A stretch of 5,385 bases of DNA from Chloroflexi bacterium UBA4733 (GCA_002404055.1 DHIZ01000277.1:1-5385), one strand, 5' to 3'. Positions 1 to 5,255 are shown, counted from the first letter of the stretch. Notes: generated from the sequence alone by a model not told the origin. Program-made: numbers and translations.

Positions 1-305
1 TTATTTCGTGACGGGTCCTTAGTAGAACCAGGAGGGCTGATGGGAGTGTAGGTAGTACCGCTCACTGTCGGCGCCACTGCCGGTCCTATCGTAAATCCCA
101 GGTCCCCGGTAATAGTGGTGCCCGCCGAGGTATTGGTATACGTGCTGGAAAGAATACCGAAACTGTCAGCCGCCCCAAGGGGTGGCGTTGTCGCCTCCAG
201 GCTCCTGGCTGCCGCACCAGGCGGAAAGGCTCCGCCAAGGAGTAAGACGGCACCGACAAATCCGGCACGCATCGCTCGCAAGATCGCTGGAGATCGCCTT
301 GCCAC
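1..305 (-). CDS. Secreted ice-binding-like protein (DUF3494 type), N-terminal part, cut by window edge
   Basis: The first 101 codons are present; the reading frame is open at position 1, so the C-terminus lies outside the window. I chose the GTG at 305-303 because GGAG (plus-strand ctcc 312-315) sits 6 nt upstream. An ATG at 272-270 (residue 12) is the alternative. Residues 1-33 form a classic signal peptide: Arg-rich start, hydrophobic core FVGAVLLLGGAF, and an Ala-rich end (GAAA) that suits signal peptidase. The mature part begins with LGAADSFGILSS, followed by TNTSAGTTITGDLG and a Pro/Thr/Gly-rich stretch. In DUF3494 (PF11999) proteins the domain opens in the same way: LGxAxxFxVLA, then a TNTG-like turn, then ITGDLGVSPG. 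Members are exported beta-solenoids that bind ice or act as adhesins. Export is clear; family membership is a motif-level inference because most of the domain is missing. Confidence 0.65.
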   Translation of the reverse strand, partial: MARRSPAILRAMRAGFVGAVLLLGGAFPPGAAARSLEATTPPLGAADSFGILSSTYTNTSAGTTITGDLGFTIGPAVAPTVSGTTYTPISPPGSTKDPSRN

Positions 306-311
306 TTGCCA

Positions 312-315
312 CTCC
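312..315 (-). promoter_or_regulatory. Ribosome binding site deciding the GTG start of the ice-binding-like gene
   Basis: The minus strand reads GGAG here, 6 nt before the GTG at 305-303. The in-frame ATG at 272 has no comparable site, so the GTG is preferred. It also gives a more complete signal-peptide n-region (MARRSPAILRAMR). Confidence 0.5.
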
Positions 316-358
316 GATCTGTAGTGCGCCCGTCAATGCGGACCGCAACCTTCGCCGG

Positions 359-367
359 ATTGTAACA
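359..367 (-). promoter_or_regulatory. Candidate extended -10 promoter for the ice-binding-like gene
   Basis: On the minus strand the sequence TG-T-TACAAT appears, an extended -10 with 5 of 6 matches to TATAAT. Transcription would start near 352 and leave a leader of about 47 nt before the GTG at 305. No good -35 box is seen about 17 nt upstream, which an extended -10 can tolerate. Confidence 0.35.
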
Positions 368-438
368 CATGCGCTTCGAGGGTACATCCATTTGCAGGTA
401 CTCCCAAGGCCCAGACCAGCCGCTTAAACAGACGTGTG

Positions 439-447
439 TGGTATAGT
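439..447 (+). promoter_or_regulatory. Candidate extended -10 promoter for the operon starting at 590
   Basis: The plus strand reads TG-G-TATAGT, an extended -10 element. Initiation near 454 would give a leader of about 135 nt before the ATG at 590. No convincing -35 box is present. It lies about 80 bp from the oppositely oriented candidate at 359-367, as expected for a divergent intergenic region (306-589). Nothing else recognisable was found there. Confidence 0.3.
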
Positions 448-589
448 CTTTGAGCGTGCCAGTCCATGTTACGGGAGAACAATTCGCCTCGCACGGGGCC
501 AGATTGGTGGTCAACTCTTGCCCGCTGCCCCCAAGGACCCACGACATTCATCCGGCAAAGTACCTACTGCTGTCGCCCCGGTGGCCGGC

Positions 590-1006
590 ATGCTGGCTCA
601 GCGCAGCCTTGCTGCCGTGAGCGGGGCAAATACTGATCCGGCAGTGCTGGCCGAAGCGGCGGCGCTCGCCTACGCCGCATTGCGACAGCGGCTCACCGCC
701 CTTATCGGTCGGGACGGCTTCGCTGCCCTGCTCAATCGGGCCTTGCGGCTGGCCCAGATTGAATACCCCGCGTTGGAAGCTGTCGCGCTTGATGGCCAGT
801 CCGAGACGGGCTTGCGCGGCATTGATGCAGTCGCCCAGGGACATGGAGGCTGCAACGACGCCGCAGGTGCGCTGGCAGCCGTGCTGGCACACATCATCGG
901 CTTGCTGATCGTTTTCATTGGCGAAGACATCGCGGTTGGACTTGTGTATGATGCCTGGCCGGAACTCGCCGGCGACACGACCGAGCGGAGGTCCGAGTAT
1001 GCCTGA
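590..1006 (+). CDS. Small helical protein of unknown function, upstream partner of the KaiC-like gene
   Basis: 138 aa, not assigned to a named family. Residues 18-66 are Ala/Leu-rich helix (LAEAAALAYAALRQRLTALIGRDGFAALLNRALRLA). A linker with a single Cys (residue 88) follows, then helix at 92-121 with LAHIIGLLIVFIGEDIAVGLVYDAWPEL. The GED and DAWP residues inside this hydrophobic run argue for a packed helical bundle rather than a transmembrane segment, and no signal peptide is seen. The ATG at 590 is chosen because the frame upstream (from 434) reads like non-coding sequence; a GTG at 581 is an alternative and neither has a clear ribosome binding site. Its TGA falls inside the first codons of the KaiC-like gene (8-base overlap), which implies translational coupling and a shared task. 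A role as an adaptor in the ATPase/kinase pathway is inference from position only. Confidence 0.7.
   Translation: MLAQRSLAAVSGANTDPAVLAEAAALAYAALRQRLTALIGRDGFAALLNRALRLAQIEYPALEAVALDGQSETGLRGIDAVAQGHGGCNDAAGALAAVLAHIIGLLIVFIGEDIAVGLVYDAWPELAGDTTERRSEYA
987..991 (+). promoter_or_regulatory. Ribosome binding site fixing the KaiC-like start at 999
   Basis: GGAGG lies 7 nt before the ATG at 999. The frame stays open further upstream (to a start at 918), but that part only reads the end of the preceding gene in another frame, so 999 is the real start. Confidence 0.8.
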
Positions 1007-2690
1007 GCCGGGACGCGTGGCCATCGCCAAGGTGCCGACCGGCGTGCCCGGTCTGGATGAGGTACTGGGCGGCGGCCTCGTAGAATACTCGTTCAATCTC
1101 ATCGCCGGCACACCCGGCGCTGGCAAGACGACGCTGGCGCACCAGATTATGTTCAATATGGCCTCCGTGGCCAGACCGGCCCTCTATTTCACGGTCCTCG
1201 GCGAACCGCCCTTGAAGATGTTGCGCTACCAGCAGCAGATGGCCTTCTTCGACCCGACCATGGTTGGCAGCAGCATTCACTTTATTGATCTCAGCGATGT
1301 GGTGCTCCAATCGGATCTCACGAAGGTGCTGGAGCACATCGTACGGCATGTGGAAGAGACCGGCCCGGGTCTGGTGGTGGTGGACTCCTTCCAGACGGTG
1401 GCGCGGGCCGATGTTGCCCAGAGTGCCAGCGGCTTCGCCTTTCGAGACTTTGTGCAGCGGCTGGCCATCCACCTGACGAGCTGGCAGGCGACGACCTTTC
1501 TCGTTGGTGAATACGAGGGGTCCGAGTTGCACGGCAGTCCGGTGTTCACCGTTGCCGACGGAATCCTGGCTCTCTCCCAGAGCGTGGCACGCAATTCCGC
1601 CGTGCGCAAACTGCAGGTGCTCAAGTCGCGCGGGCAGGCGCCAATGGCGGGCCTCCACACGTTCCGCATCGACGAGGTCGGTGTCCAGGTGTTCCCCCGC
1701 ATGAGCATGCCGGCGCAGCGTAACATCAGAACCCAACCAGTTCATCGGACGAACAGTGGCGTGCCTGGCCTGGACGAACTGGTGGGCGGTGGTATCCCGG
1801 CAGGGGATGCCGTCCTGGTGGCCGGTCCCTCCGGCACTGGCAAGTCCGTGCTGACTGCCCAGTTCATCGGGACGGGTGCGCGTCAGGGGGAGCCCGGCGT
1901 GATCGCCGTGTTCGAGGAACACCCCGACGAGTACCTGCGGCGGGCGGCGTCGCTCGGCATTGATCTCCGTTCGATGGTGCAGGACGGTACGGTAGAAGTC
2001 ATTTACCTGCGGCCGCTGGACCTGTCGCCGGACGAGATCCTGCAGGCGATTCGCCTGGCTGTCGCGCGCATTGGCGCCAAGCGCGTCGTCATCGATTCCG
2101 TCTCGGGTTTCGAACTCGCCCTGGCGCCAACATTCCAGGAAGATTTTCGGGAGTCGCTCTATCGCTTAGCCAGTGCGCTGACGGGGACCGGCATCACCCT
2201 GCTCATGACCATGGAGATCGTGCAAAACTTCGGCGAACTTCGTTTCAGTCCTTACGTCATTTCCTTTCTCGCCGACGATATCCTGCTCTTGCGCTATGTG
2301 GAAGTGGCTGGAGAGTTAGAGAAGAACCTGACGGTCGTCAAGATGCGCAACAGTGACCATAGCAAGGACCTGATGCGCTACGACATCACCGGTCAGGGGG
2401 TGGTGATTCGCAGTAGCTTCCGCGACTATCGCGGTGTCGGAACGGGCGCTGCCGAGCTTCGAGACGGGGTCCGCCAGCCCGGCGAACCGGGCTTGACCGA
2501 TTCCGAAACCGCTGCCTTCCATGCCCTGATTGACCTGGGGGAATCACCGCTGGCAGCGGTGGCACGGCGGATCGGGCTAGGAGAAGCGGAAACGTCCGCG
2601 GCAGTGGCTCGTCTGGTCAGCCTACGCTATGCCGCCAGGCGGCAGCAGCAGACCGAGACAGTCTTTCGGCCACTGGCGCGCTCGTCGTAG
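999..2690 (+). CDS. KaiC-like double P-loop ATPase with C-terminal winged-helix-like extension
   Basis: 563 aa. Two RecA-like KaiC domains are visible. Domain CI (about 14-235) has PTGVPGLDEVLGGG, Walker A GTPGAGKT (37-44) and Walker B LVVVDS (125-130). Domain CII (about 251-478) has TNSGVPGLDELVGGG, Walker A GPSGTGKS (276-283), catalytic pair E306-E307 and Walker B RVVIDS (362-367). The tail KMRNSDHSKD...SSFRDYRG closely follows the KaiC CII end. By hand alignment with Synechococcus KaiC, the CI catalytic Glu pair (E77-E78) is G68-E69, and the S431-T432 phosphosites are S422-F423. Residues about 499-561 form an extra module (LTDSETAAFHALIDLG...VARRIGLGEAETSAAVARLVSLRYAARR) resembling a winged helix-turn-helix. 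The protein is soluble and probably hexameric, as known for KaiC. With no kaiA or kaiB nearby I infer a signalling ATPase rather than a clock. It overlaps the upstream gene by 8 bases and is followed by a histidine kinase gene. Confidence 0.93.
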   Translation: MPEPGRVAIAKVPTGVPGLDEVLGGGLVEYSFNLIAGTPGAGKTTLAHQIMFNMASVARPALYFTVLGEPPLKMLRYQQQMAFFDPTMVGSSIHFIDLSDVVLQSDLTKVLEHIVRHVEETGPGLVVVDSFQTVARADVAQSASGFAFRDFVQRLAIHLTSWQATTFLVGEYEGSELHGSPVFTVADGILALSQSVARNSAVRKLQVLKSRGQAPMAGLHTFRIDEVGVQVFPRMSMPAQRNIRTQPVHRTNSGVPGLDELVGGGIPAGDAVLVAGPSGTGKSVLTAQFIGTGARQGEPGVIAVFEEHPDEYLRRAASLGIDLRSMVQDGTVEVIYLRPLDLSPDEILQAIRLAVARIGAKRVVIDSVSGFELALAPTFQEDFRESLYRLASALTGTGITLLMTMEIVQNFGELRFSPYVISFLADDILLLRYVEVAGELEKNLTVVKMRNSDHSKDLMRYDITGQGVVIRSSFRDYRGVGTGAAELRDGVRQPGEPGLTDSETAAFHALIDLGESPLAAVARRIGLGEAETSAAVARLVSLRYAARRQQQTETVFRPLARSS

Positions 2691-2696
2691 GGGAGG

Positions 2697-2716
2697 AACC
2701 GGGCTTAAGCGCGGTT
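2697..2716. other. Near-perfect 20-bp dyad just after the KaiC-like stop codon
   Basis: The sequence AACCGGGCTTAAGCGCGGTT is symmetric at 9 of 10 base pairs, centred on GCTTAAGC. It starts 6 nt after the TAG of the KaiC-like gene. It may be an operator for a dimeric regulator, or a small hairpin (loop TTAA) that processes or attenuates the message before the kinase gene. There is no T-run, so a simple terminator is unlikely. Confidence 0.4.
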
Positions 2717-2746
2717 TGGTGAGCCACGAGCCGGAGCCCCAGTGCG

Positions 2747-2754
2747 AAGGAGGA
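2747..2754 (+). promoter_or_regulatory. Ribosome binding site for the histidine kinase
   Basis: AAGGAGGA is a near-perfect Shine-Dalgarno sequence, but it is 12 nt from the ATG at 2767, longer than usual. No other start codon in the frame lies nearer, so it supports 2767 over the upstream start at 2629 (inside the KaiC-like gene) and over the ATG at 2788. Confidence 0.7.
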
Positions 2755-2766
2755 AAGCAGAACACG

Positions 2767-4008
2767 ATGCCGAGGCACACATTATTTATGATCGGCGCGG
2801 ACCCTCCCGCAAATAGCGCGCTGCCTGAGACGAAGCTCGTCTCGGCGGCGGAGATACAGCCCGTCATTGAGCGGTTACTCATCGCCGGCTTACACGAGCA
2901 GGACCTGGCGGACGAGTTGCGCCAGCAACTGGCGTTCACTGCTGCCGTAAATGGCAGCCTTGGCGAAGGCGTCTACGCCCTCGACACCGCCGGACGCATC
3001 ACCTTTGTCAATCCGGCGGCAGAGCATTTACTCGGCTGGACCCAGGCCGAAGTAGTGGAGGCGGATGCGCATGCCTTGTTACATCAGAATTGCGCGGCTG
3101 GCGTAGACGTGCTACCCGAACGCTGCCCGCTCTTAGAGGCGGCGCACACGGGCATGTCCTATCGAAATAGTGACGACACGTTCCGACGCAAGGACGGAAC
3201 CGAGCTTGCCGTCGCCTACTCGTCAGCGCCGATCCTTATCAGCGGTGAAGTCACCGGAACGGTAGTGGTCTTCAGTGATGAGACGGCGCGGCATCTCCTG
3301 GAACAGCAGCGGGAGGATTTTTTCGCCGCGGTTGCCCACGACATGGGGTCGCCGCTCACGGTCATCAAGGGCACGGCGCAACTGTTGAGATCGCGCATTA
3401 AGCGAGGGCACACGCCGGATGAAGCCGAACTGCTCGAACATTTGGCGCGTATTGAAAGTACCGCCAACCGGATGAATTTGCTCGTCACGGAGGTTCTGGA
3501 CCTGGCGCGCCTGCGCTTTGGCCAGGTGATCGAACTGCAGCGCCAGGCAACCGACCTGGTGGCGCTCACCCAACGGAGTGTGGAGGCCCTACTCGATTCC
3601 TTCACCGATCAGGCCCTGCATATGACTATAGAGTCACCTGCACTGACGGGGTTTTGGGATGCGGCTCGCCTGGAGCGTGTCATCGGCAATCTGCTATCGA
3701 ACGCTGTCAAGTTCAACCGCGCCGGAGGCAGCGTCGAAGTCACTGTAGCGTGCCAGGAGGTGGCAGGAGAAGCCTGGGCGGCCCTGACGGTGTCCGACCA
3801 GGGAATCGGCATCCCGGCAATCGACCTGCCCCACATCTTTGAACGATTTCACCGGGGCGGCAACGTGATCGGCCGCATTCCGGGCACGGGGATCGGCTTA
3901 CACGGATCGCGCCAGATTATTGAGCAACACGGCGGAACGATATCCATCGAAAGCCAGGAGGGGCATGGTACTGCCGTGACTGTTCGACTGCCTATTATCG
4001 TGGCGTGA
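2767..4008 (+). CDS. Cytoplasmic PAS-domain sensor histidine kinase
   Basis: 413 aa, with no signal peptide or membrane segment. After a variable N-terminus (1-50), a PAS domain spans about 55-172, with VYALDTAGRITFVNPAAEHLLGW, a Cys at 109 and at 120, and the strand FRRKDGTELAVAYSSAPI. A short helical linker (172-186) leads to the dimerisation domain, whose H-box DFFAAVAHDMGSPLTVIKG contains the phospho-acceptor H191. The ATPase domain has N-box NLLSNAVKF (N308, N312), G1 box SDQGIGIP (D344), F-box IFERFHRGG (357-365) and G2 box GTGIGL (373-378), so all catalytic boxes are intact. It should autophosphorylate on H191 and pass the phosphate to an Asp on a response regulator, but none is encoded in the window. 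It lies 76 bp behind the KaiC-like gene on the same strand, which recalls the KaiC-SasA pairing. However, SasA senses KaiC through a KaiB-like domain and this protein has PAS instead, so any physical link is inference. Confidence 0.93.
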   Translation: MPRHTLFMIGADPPANSALPETKLVSAAEIQPVIERLLIAGLHEQDLADELRQQLAFTAAVNGSLGEGVYALDTAGRITFVNPAAEHLLGWTQAEVVEADAHALLHQNCAAGVDVLPERCPLLEAAHTGMSYRNSDDTFRRKDGTELAVAYSSAPILISGEVTGTVVVFSDETARHLLEQQREDFFAAVAHDMGSPLTVIKGTAQLLRSRIKRGHTPDEAELLEHLARIESTANRMNLLVTEVLDLARLRFGQVIELQRQATDLVALTQRSVEALLDSFTDQALHMTIESPALTGFWDAARLERVIGNLLSNAVKFNRAGGSVEVTVACQEVAGEAWAALTVSDQGIGIPAIDLPHIFERFHRGGNVIGRIPGTGIGLHGSRQIIEQHGGTISIESQEGHGTAVTVRLPIIVA

Positions 4009-4013
4009 TCGTA

Positions 4014-4062
4014 AAGCGTGCTACCATTCCGCAGATCGAAATTGCTCGATCGGCATACGCTT
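4014..4062 (+). other. Structured spacer with nested inverted repeats between kinase and micro-membrane protein genes
   Basis: An outer pair AAGCGT (4014-4019) / ACGCTT (4057-4062) encloses an inner perfect hairpin GATCGA (4034-4039) / TCGATC (4046-4051) with a 6-nt loop. It fills most of the 73-bp gap after the kinase stop. It may be a processing or stability hairpin separating expression of the small downstream gene. There is no T-run and no clear promoter. Confidence 0.3.
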
Positions 4063-4081
4063 AGGCAAGGGAGTGGCCCCC

Positions 4082-4240
4082 ATGACGAACATCCTGTGGA
4101 CAGTCGCGGCCGTACTCATCTTACTCTGGCTCATTGGCTTCTTTTTCGCGGGCCTCGGCATCGCTCACATCCTGCTAATCATCGCGATCATCGTCGTTGT
4201 CTACAACTTCGTCACCGGCCGTCGGGGTAGCCGCGTCTAG
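4082..4240 (+). CDS. lmo0937-type small membrane protein
   Basis: 52 aa, begins MTNILWTVAAVLILLWLIGF and ends YNFVTGRRGSRV. It has two hydrophobic helices (about 5-23 and 27-43) with a tight GLGIAHIL turn and a basic C-terminal tail, so both ends are probably cytoplasmic under the positive-inside rule. The LW...ILWLxGF...GxxxHILLxIAIIVxxxxxxxGRR pattern is that of the lmo0937 family (DUF5670), common micro-proteins often linked to envelope stress; the exact function is not known. AAGGGAG at 4067-4073, 8 nt before the ATG, supports the start. It is the last gene of the plus-strand cluster, 73 bp after the kinase. It may be co-transcribed or have its own promoter. Confidence 0.85.
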   Translation: MTNILWTVAAVLILLWLIGFFFAGLGIAHILLIIAIIVVVYNFVTGRRGSRV

Positions 4241-4252
4241 CCGCCTGCCTGA

Positions 4253-4299
4253 CGTGAGGCGACGGTTGCCCCAGAATCGATGGCAATAGTCGCCTCACG
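4253..4299. terminator. Strong hairpin between convergent genes, probable bidirectional terminator
   Basis: An 11-bp perfect stem, CGTGAGGCGAC (4253-4263) / GTCGCCTCACG (4289-4299), continues after a 2-nt internal mismatch into TTGCC (4266-4270) / GGCAA (4282-4286). The loop is 11 nt. It begins 12 bp after the stop at 4240 and contains the stop codon (4295-4297) of the minus-strand gene, which suits a shared terminator. Neither side carries a T-run, so it could also act as an mRNA 3'-end protector. Confidence 0.6.
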
Positions 4300-4513
4300 G
4301 CGCGTGCCGGCGTTGGCGCCGCCAGCGTTGGAAGGCAATCACAGACCAGAGCGCTTCCACCACGCCAAAGGGCCAGGTCCCTGCAAGCCAGCCATAGGTG
4401 GATGACGCCGCGCATGCCCCGGCAAAGACCAGACTGAACCACGAGGAGCGGGCCTCCAAGGCGTAGCATGTCATCATCACGGTGACGGCCAGCGCGCCGA
4501 AGACCGTCAGCAT
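4295..4513 (-). CDS. Small integral membrane protein (CYALE...WPFGxVE type), unknown function
   Basis: 72 aa. Three hydrophobic segments are visible (about 1-18, 25-43, 47-62), followed by a basic tail RWRRQRRHAP. The spaced pattern MMTCYALEARSSWFSLVFAGACAASSTYGWLAGTWPFGVVEALWSVIAFQRW looks like that of small conserved bacterial membrane proteins I recall without an assigned function. The conserved polar residues (CYALE, WPFG-E) next to the helices suggest a real fold rather than a chance hydrophobic ORF. The ATG at 4513 has no evident ribosome binding site. It lies 48 bp behind the stop of the minus-strand gene at 4562-4897 and is probably co-transcribed with it. Another minus-strand frame over this region (4212-4532) is its shadow. 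Confidence 0.75.
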   Translation of the reverse strand: MLTVFGALAVTVMMTCYALEARSSWFSLVFAGACAASSTYGWLAGTWPFGVVEALWSVIAFQRWRRQRRHAP

Positions 4514-4561
4514 GACAGCTGTTTGGTCGCATTCGATGCCAGGTGACGTGCCCTGGTACTA

Positions 4562-4897
4562 TCAGGCGTCACCCTGTGTCACCGCGCTTGCTTCCGAGAG
4601 TCCCGGCTCCGCTTCCTGCATGACACCACGCCCGACGATGCTGATGCGTCCGCCGACCGTGTCCGCGTGCAGGCCAATGGTCACGCGAGAGCCATCTTCC
4701 AGCAACAGTTCGGCGTGGGCGAACATGTGCTTGTCAAAGACCGCCTCCTCCGGCGTGCCCGACGGGACAACAAAGGCGATATGGCCTGATTGCACGCGAT
4801 ACTCAATGTCCTCATGGCCTTCGCCTTCGACCTCCAGGCCCTCCTGATCCGGGTCGCCTTCGCCAGCGAATGACTGCTTGATATTACGCCGATGCAC
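4562..4897 (-). CDS. Acidic, beta-rich hypothetical protein
   Basis: 111 aa, not recognised. The start is the GTG at 4897-4895, supported by GGGAG (plus-strand 4905-4909) 7 nt upstream. Residues 11-33 are strongly acidic (GEGDPDQEGLEVEGEGHEDIE). The middle, 32-92, reads as alternating strands with turns (IEYRVQSGHIAFVVPSG, AHAELLLEDGSRVTIGLHADTVGGRISIVGRG) and should form a small beta domain. The C-terminal 20 residues look disordered. There is no signal peptide or membrane segment, so it is probably cytoplasmic. It is followed 48 bp later by a small membrane protein gene on the same strand. No function can be assigned. Confidence 0.65.
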   Translation of the reverse strand: MHRRNIKQSFAGEGDPDQEGLEVEGEGHEDIEYRVQSGHIAFVVPSGTPEEAVFDKHMFAHAELLLEDGSRVTIGLHADTVGGRISIVGRGVMQEAEPGLSEASAVTQGDA

Positions 4898-4904
4898 CTG
4901 GAAT

Positions 4905-4909
4905 CTCCC
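4905..4909 (-). promoter_or_regulatory. Ribosome binding site deciding the GTG start at 4897
   Basis: The minus strand reads GGGAG 7 nt before GTG. This is the main evidence that the 111-aa frame is translated from a GTG. Confidence 0.55.
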
Positions 4910-4918
4910 TACACGCTC

Positions 4919-4932
4919 AGTGCGATAGCACT
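4919..4932 (-). promoter_or_regulatory. Small leader hairpin with upstream -10-like TATAGT
   Basis: A perfect 5-bp stem with a 4-nt loop (AGTGC-TATC-GCACT on the minus strand) lies 22 bp before the GTG at 4897. Upstream, TATAGT on the minus strand (plus-strand 4956-4961) could be a -10 box that starts a leader of about 50 nt containing this hairpin. No -35 box is evident. Both calls are tentative. Confidence 0.25.
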
Positions 4933-4997
4933 AAAGGTACCGCAGGACCGATGCCACTATATCCCACGCCAGTCTTGCGCGCCTTCGCTACGAGGAG

Positions 4998-5049
4998 ACC
5001 CCTTCCGGCTCGCACCACTCGCCAGGTTTCCCCCTGACGGGAGAAACCT
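4998..5049 (+). repeat. Left arm of inverted repeat
   Basis: The arm is 52 bp and matches the reverse complement of 5334-5385 at 51 of 52 positions; the difference is at position 5015 (C here, T in the complement of the other arm). Its inner half, 5024-5049, is itself an imperfect palindrome: AGGTTTC/GAAACCT 7-bp stem, one mismatch, CCC/GGG, and a TGAC loop. Confidence 0.9.
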
Positions 5050-5061
5050 TGACCGCAATGC

Positions 5062-5076
5062 AGGCGACGGTCGCCT
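5062..5076. repeat. Perfect palindrome AGGCGAC-G-GTCGCCT
   Basis: Seven base pairs around a single central G, just inside the left arm. With a 1-nt centre it is better read as a DNA dyad than as an RNA hairpin. Its first 14 bases match 4257-4270 in the convergent terminator at 13 positions. Confidence 0.5.
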
Positions 5077-5230
5077 TCGGGACTGTACGGTCGGATGGGA
5101 GCGTGGTCCTGGCGGAGTGCTGCGCGGCAGGCTGACCGTCGTTCAGCGTCCGGTTCTGCGGCGGCTCCGCCTGGAAGTCGAGCGCCATCGCCGTGAGCGC
5201 CCCCACCACTATTGTCGACCGCGCGGCTGC

Positions 5231-5255
5231 CCTTGGTCCGCTACCCGGACCAAGG
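5231..5255. other. Perfect 10-bp hairpin inside the inverted-repeat element
   Basis: CCTTGGTCCG (5231-5240) and CGGACCAAGG (5246-5255) pair fully around the loop CTACC. The stem is GC-rich and should fold stably as RNA or single-stranded DNA. No T-run follows on either strand. It could be an internal structural part of the element or a terminator-like protective hairpin. Confidence 0.55.

Noticed and set aside
434..589. Upstream extension of the 138-aa gene to a GTG at 434
   Set aside because: The GTG would sit within 10 bp of the candidate -10 box, and the translated stretch has no resemblance to the helical protein that follows.
918..998. N-terminal 27-codon extension of the KaiC-like frame
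   Set aside because: It overlaps the end of the 138-aa gene in another frame, and the ATG at 999 has GGAGG at ideal spacing. KaiC homology begins soon after 999.
548..1156. 202-codon minus-strand frame opposite the small helical protein and the KaiC-like start
   Set aside because: It is antisense to two coupled plus-strand genes, with low-complexity composition and no recognisable domain.
915..1922. Long minus-strand frame opposite the KaiC-like gene
   Set aside because: His/Arg-rich shadow typical of the antisense of GC-rich coding sequence; the plus strand has unambiguous KaiC motifs.
2629..2766. 46-codon extension of the histidine kinase frame into the KaiC-like gene
   Set aside because: The stretch is Arg/Gly/Pro-rich with no domain character. 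The strong ribosome binding site at 2747-2754 lies inside it and points to the ATG at 2767.
999..4008. A complete Kai circadian clock
   Set aside because: No KaiA or KaiB is present, the kinase has PAS rather than a KaiB-like sensor, and the phosphosite pair is Ser-Phe.
4482..4847. 121-codon plus-strand frame
   Set aside because: Ser/Pro/Thr-rich antisense of the better supported minus-strand gene at 4562-4897, with no ribosome binding site of note.
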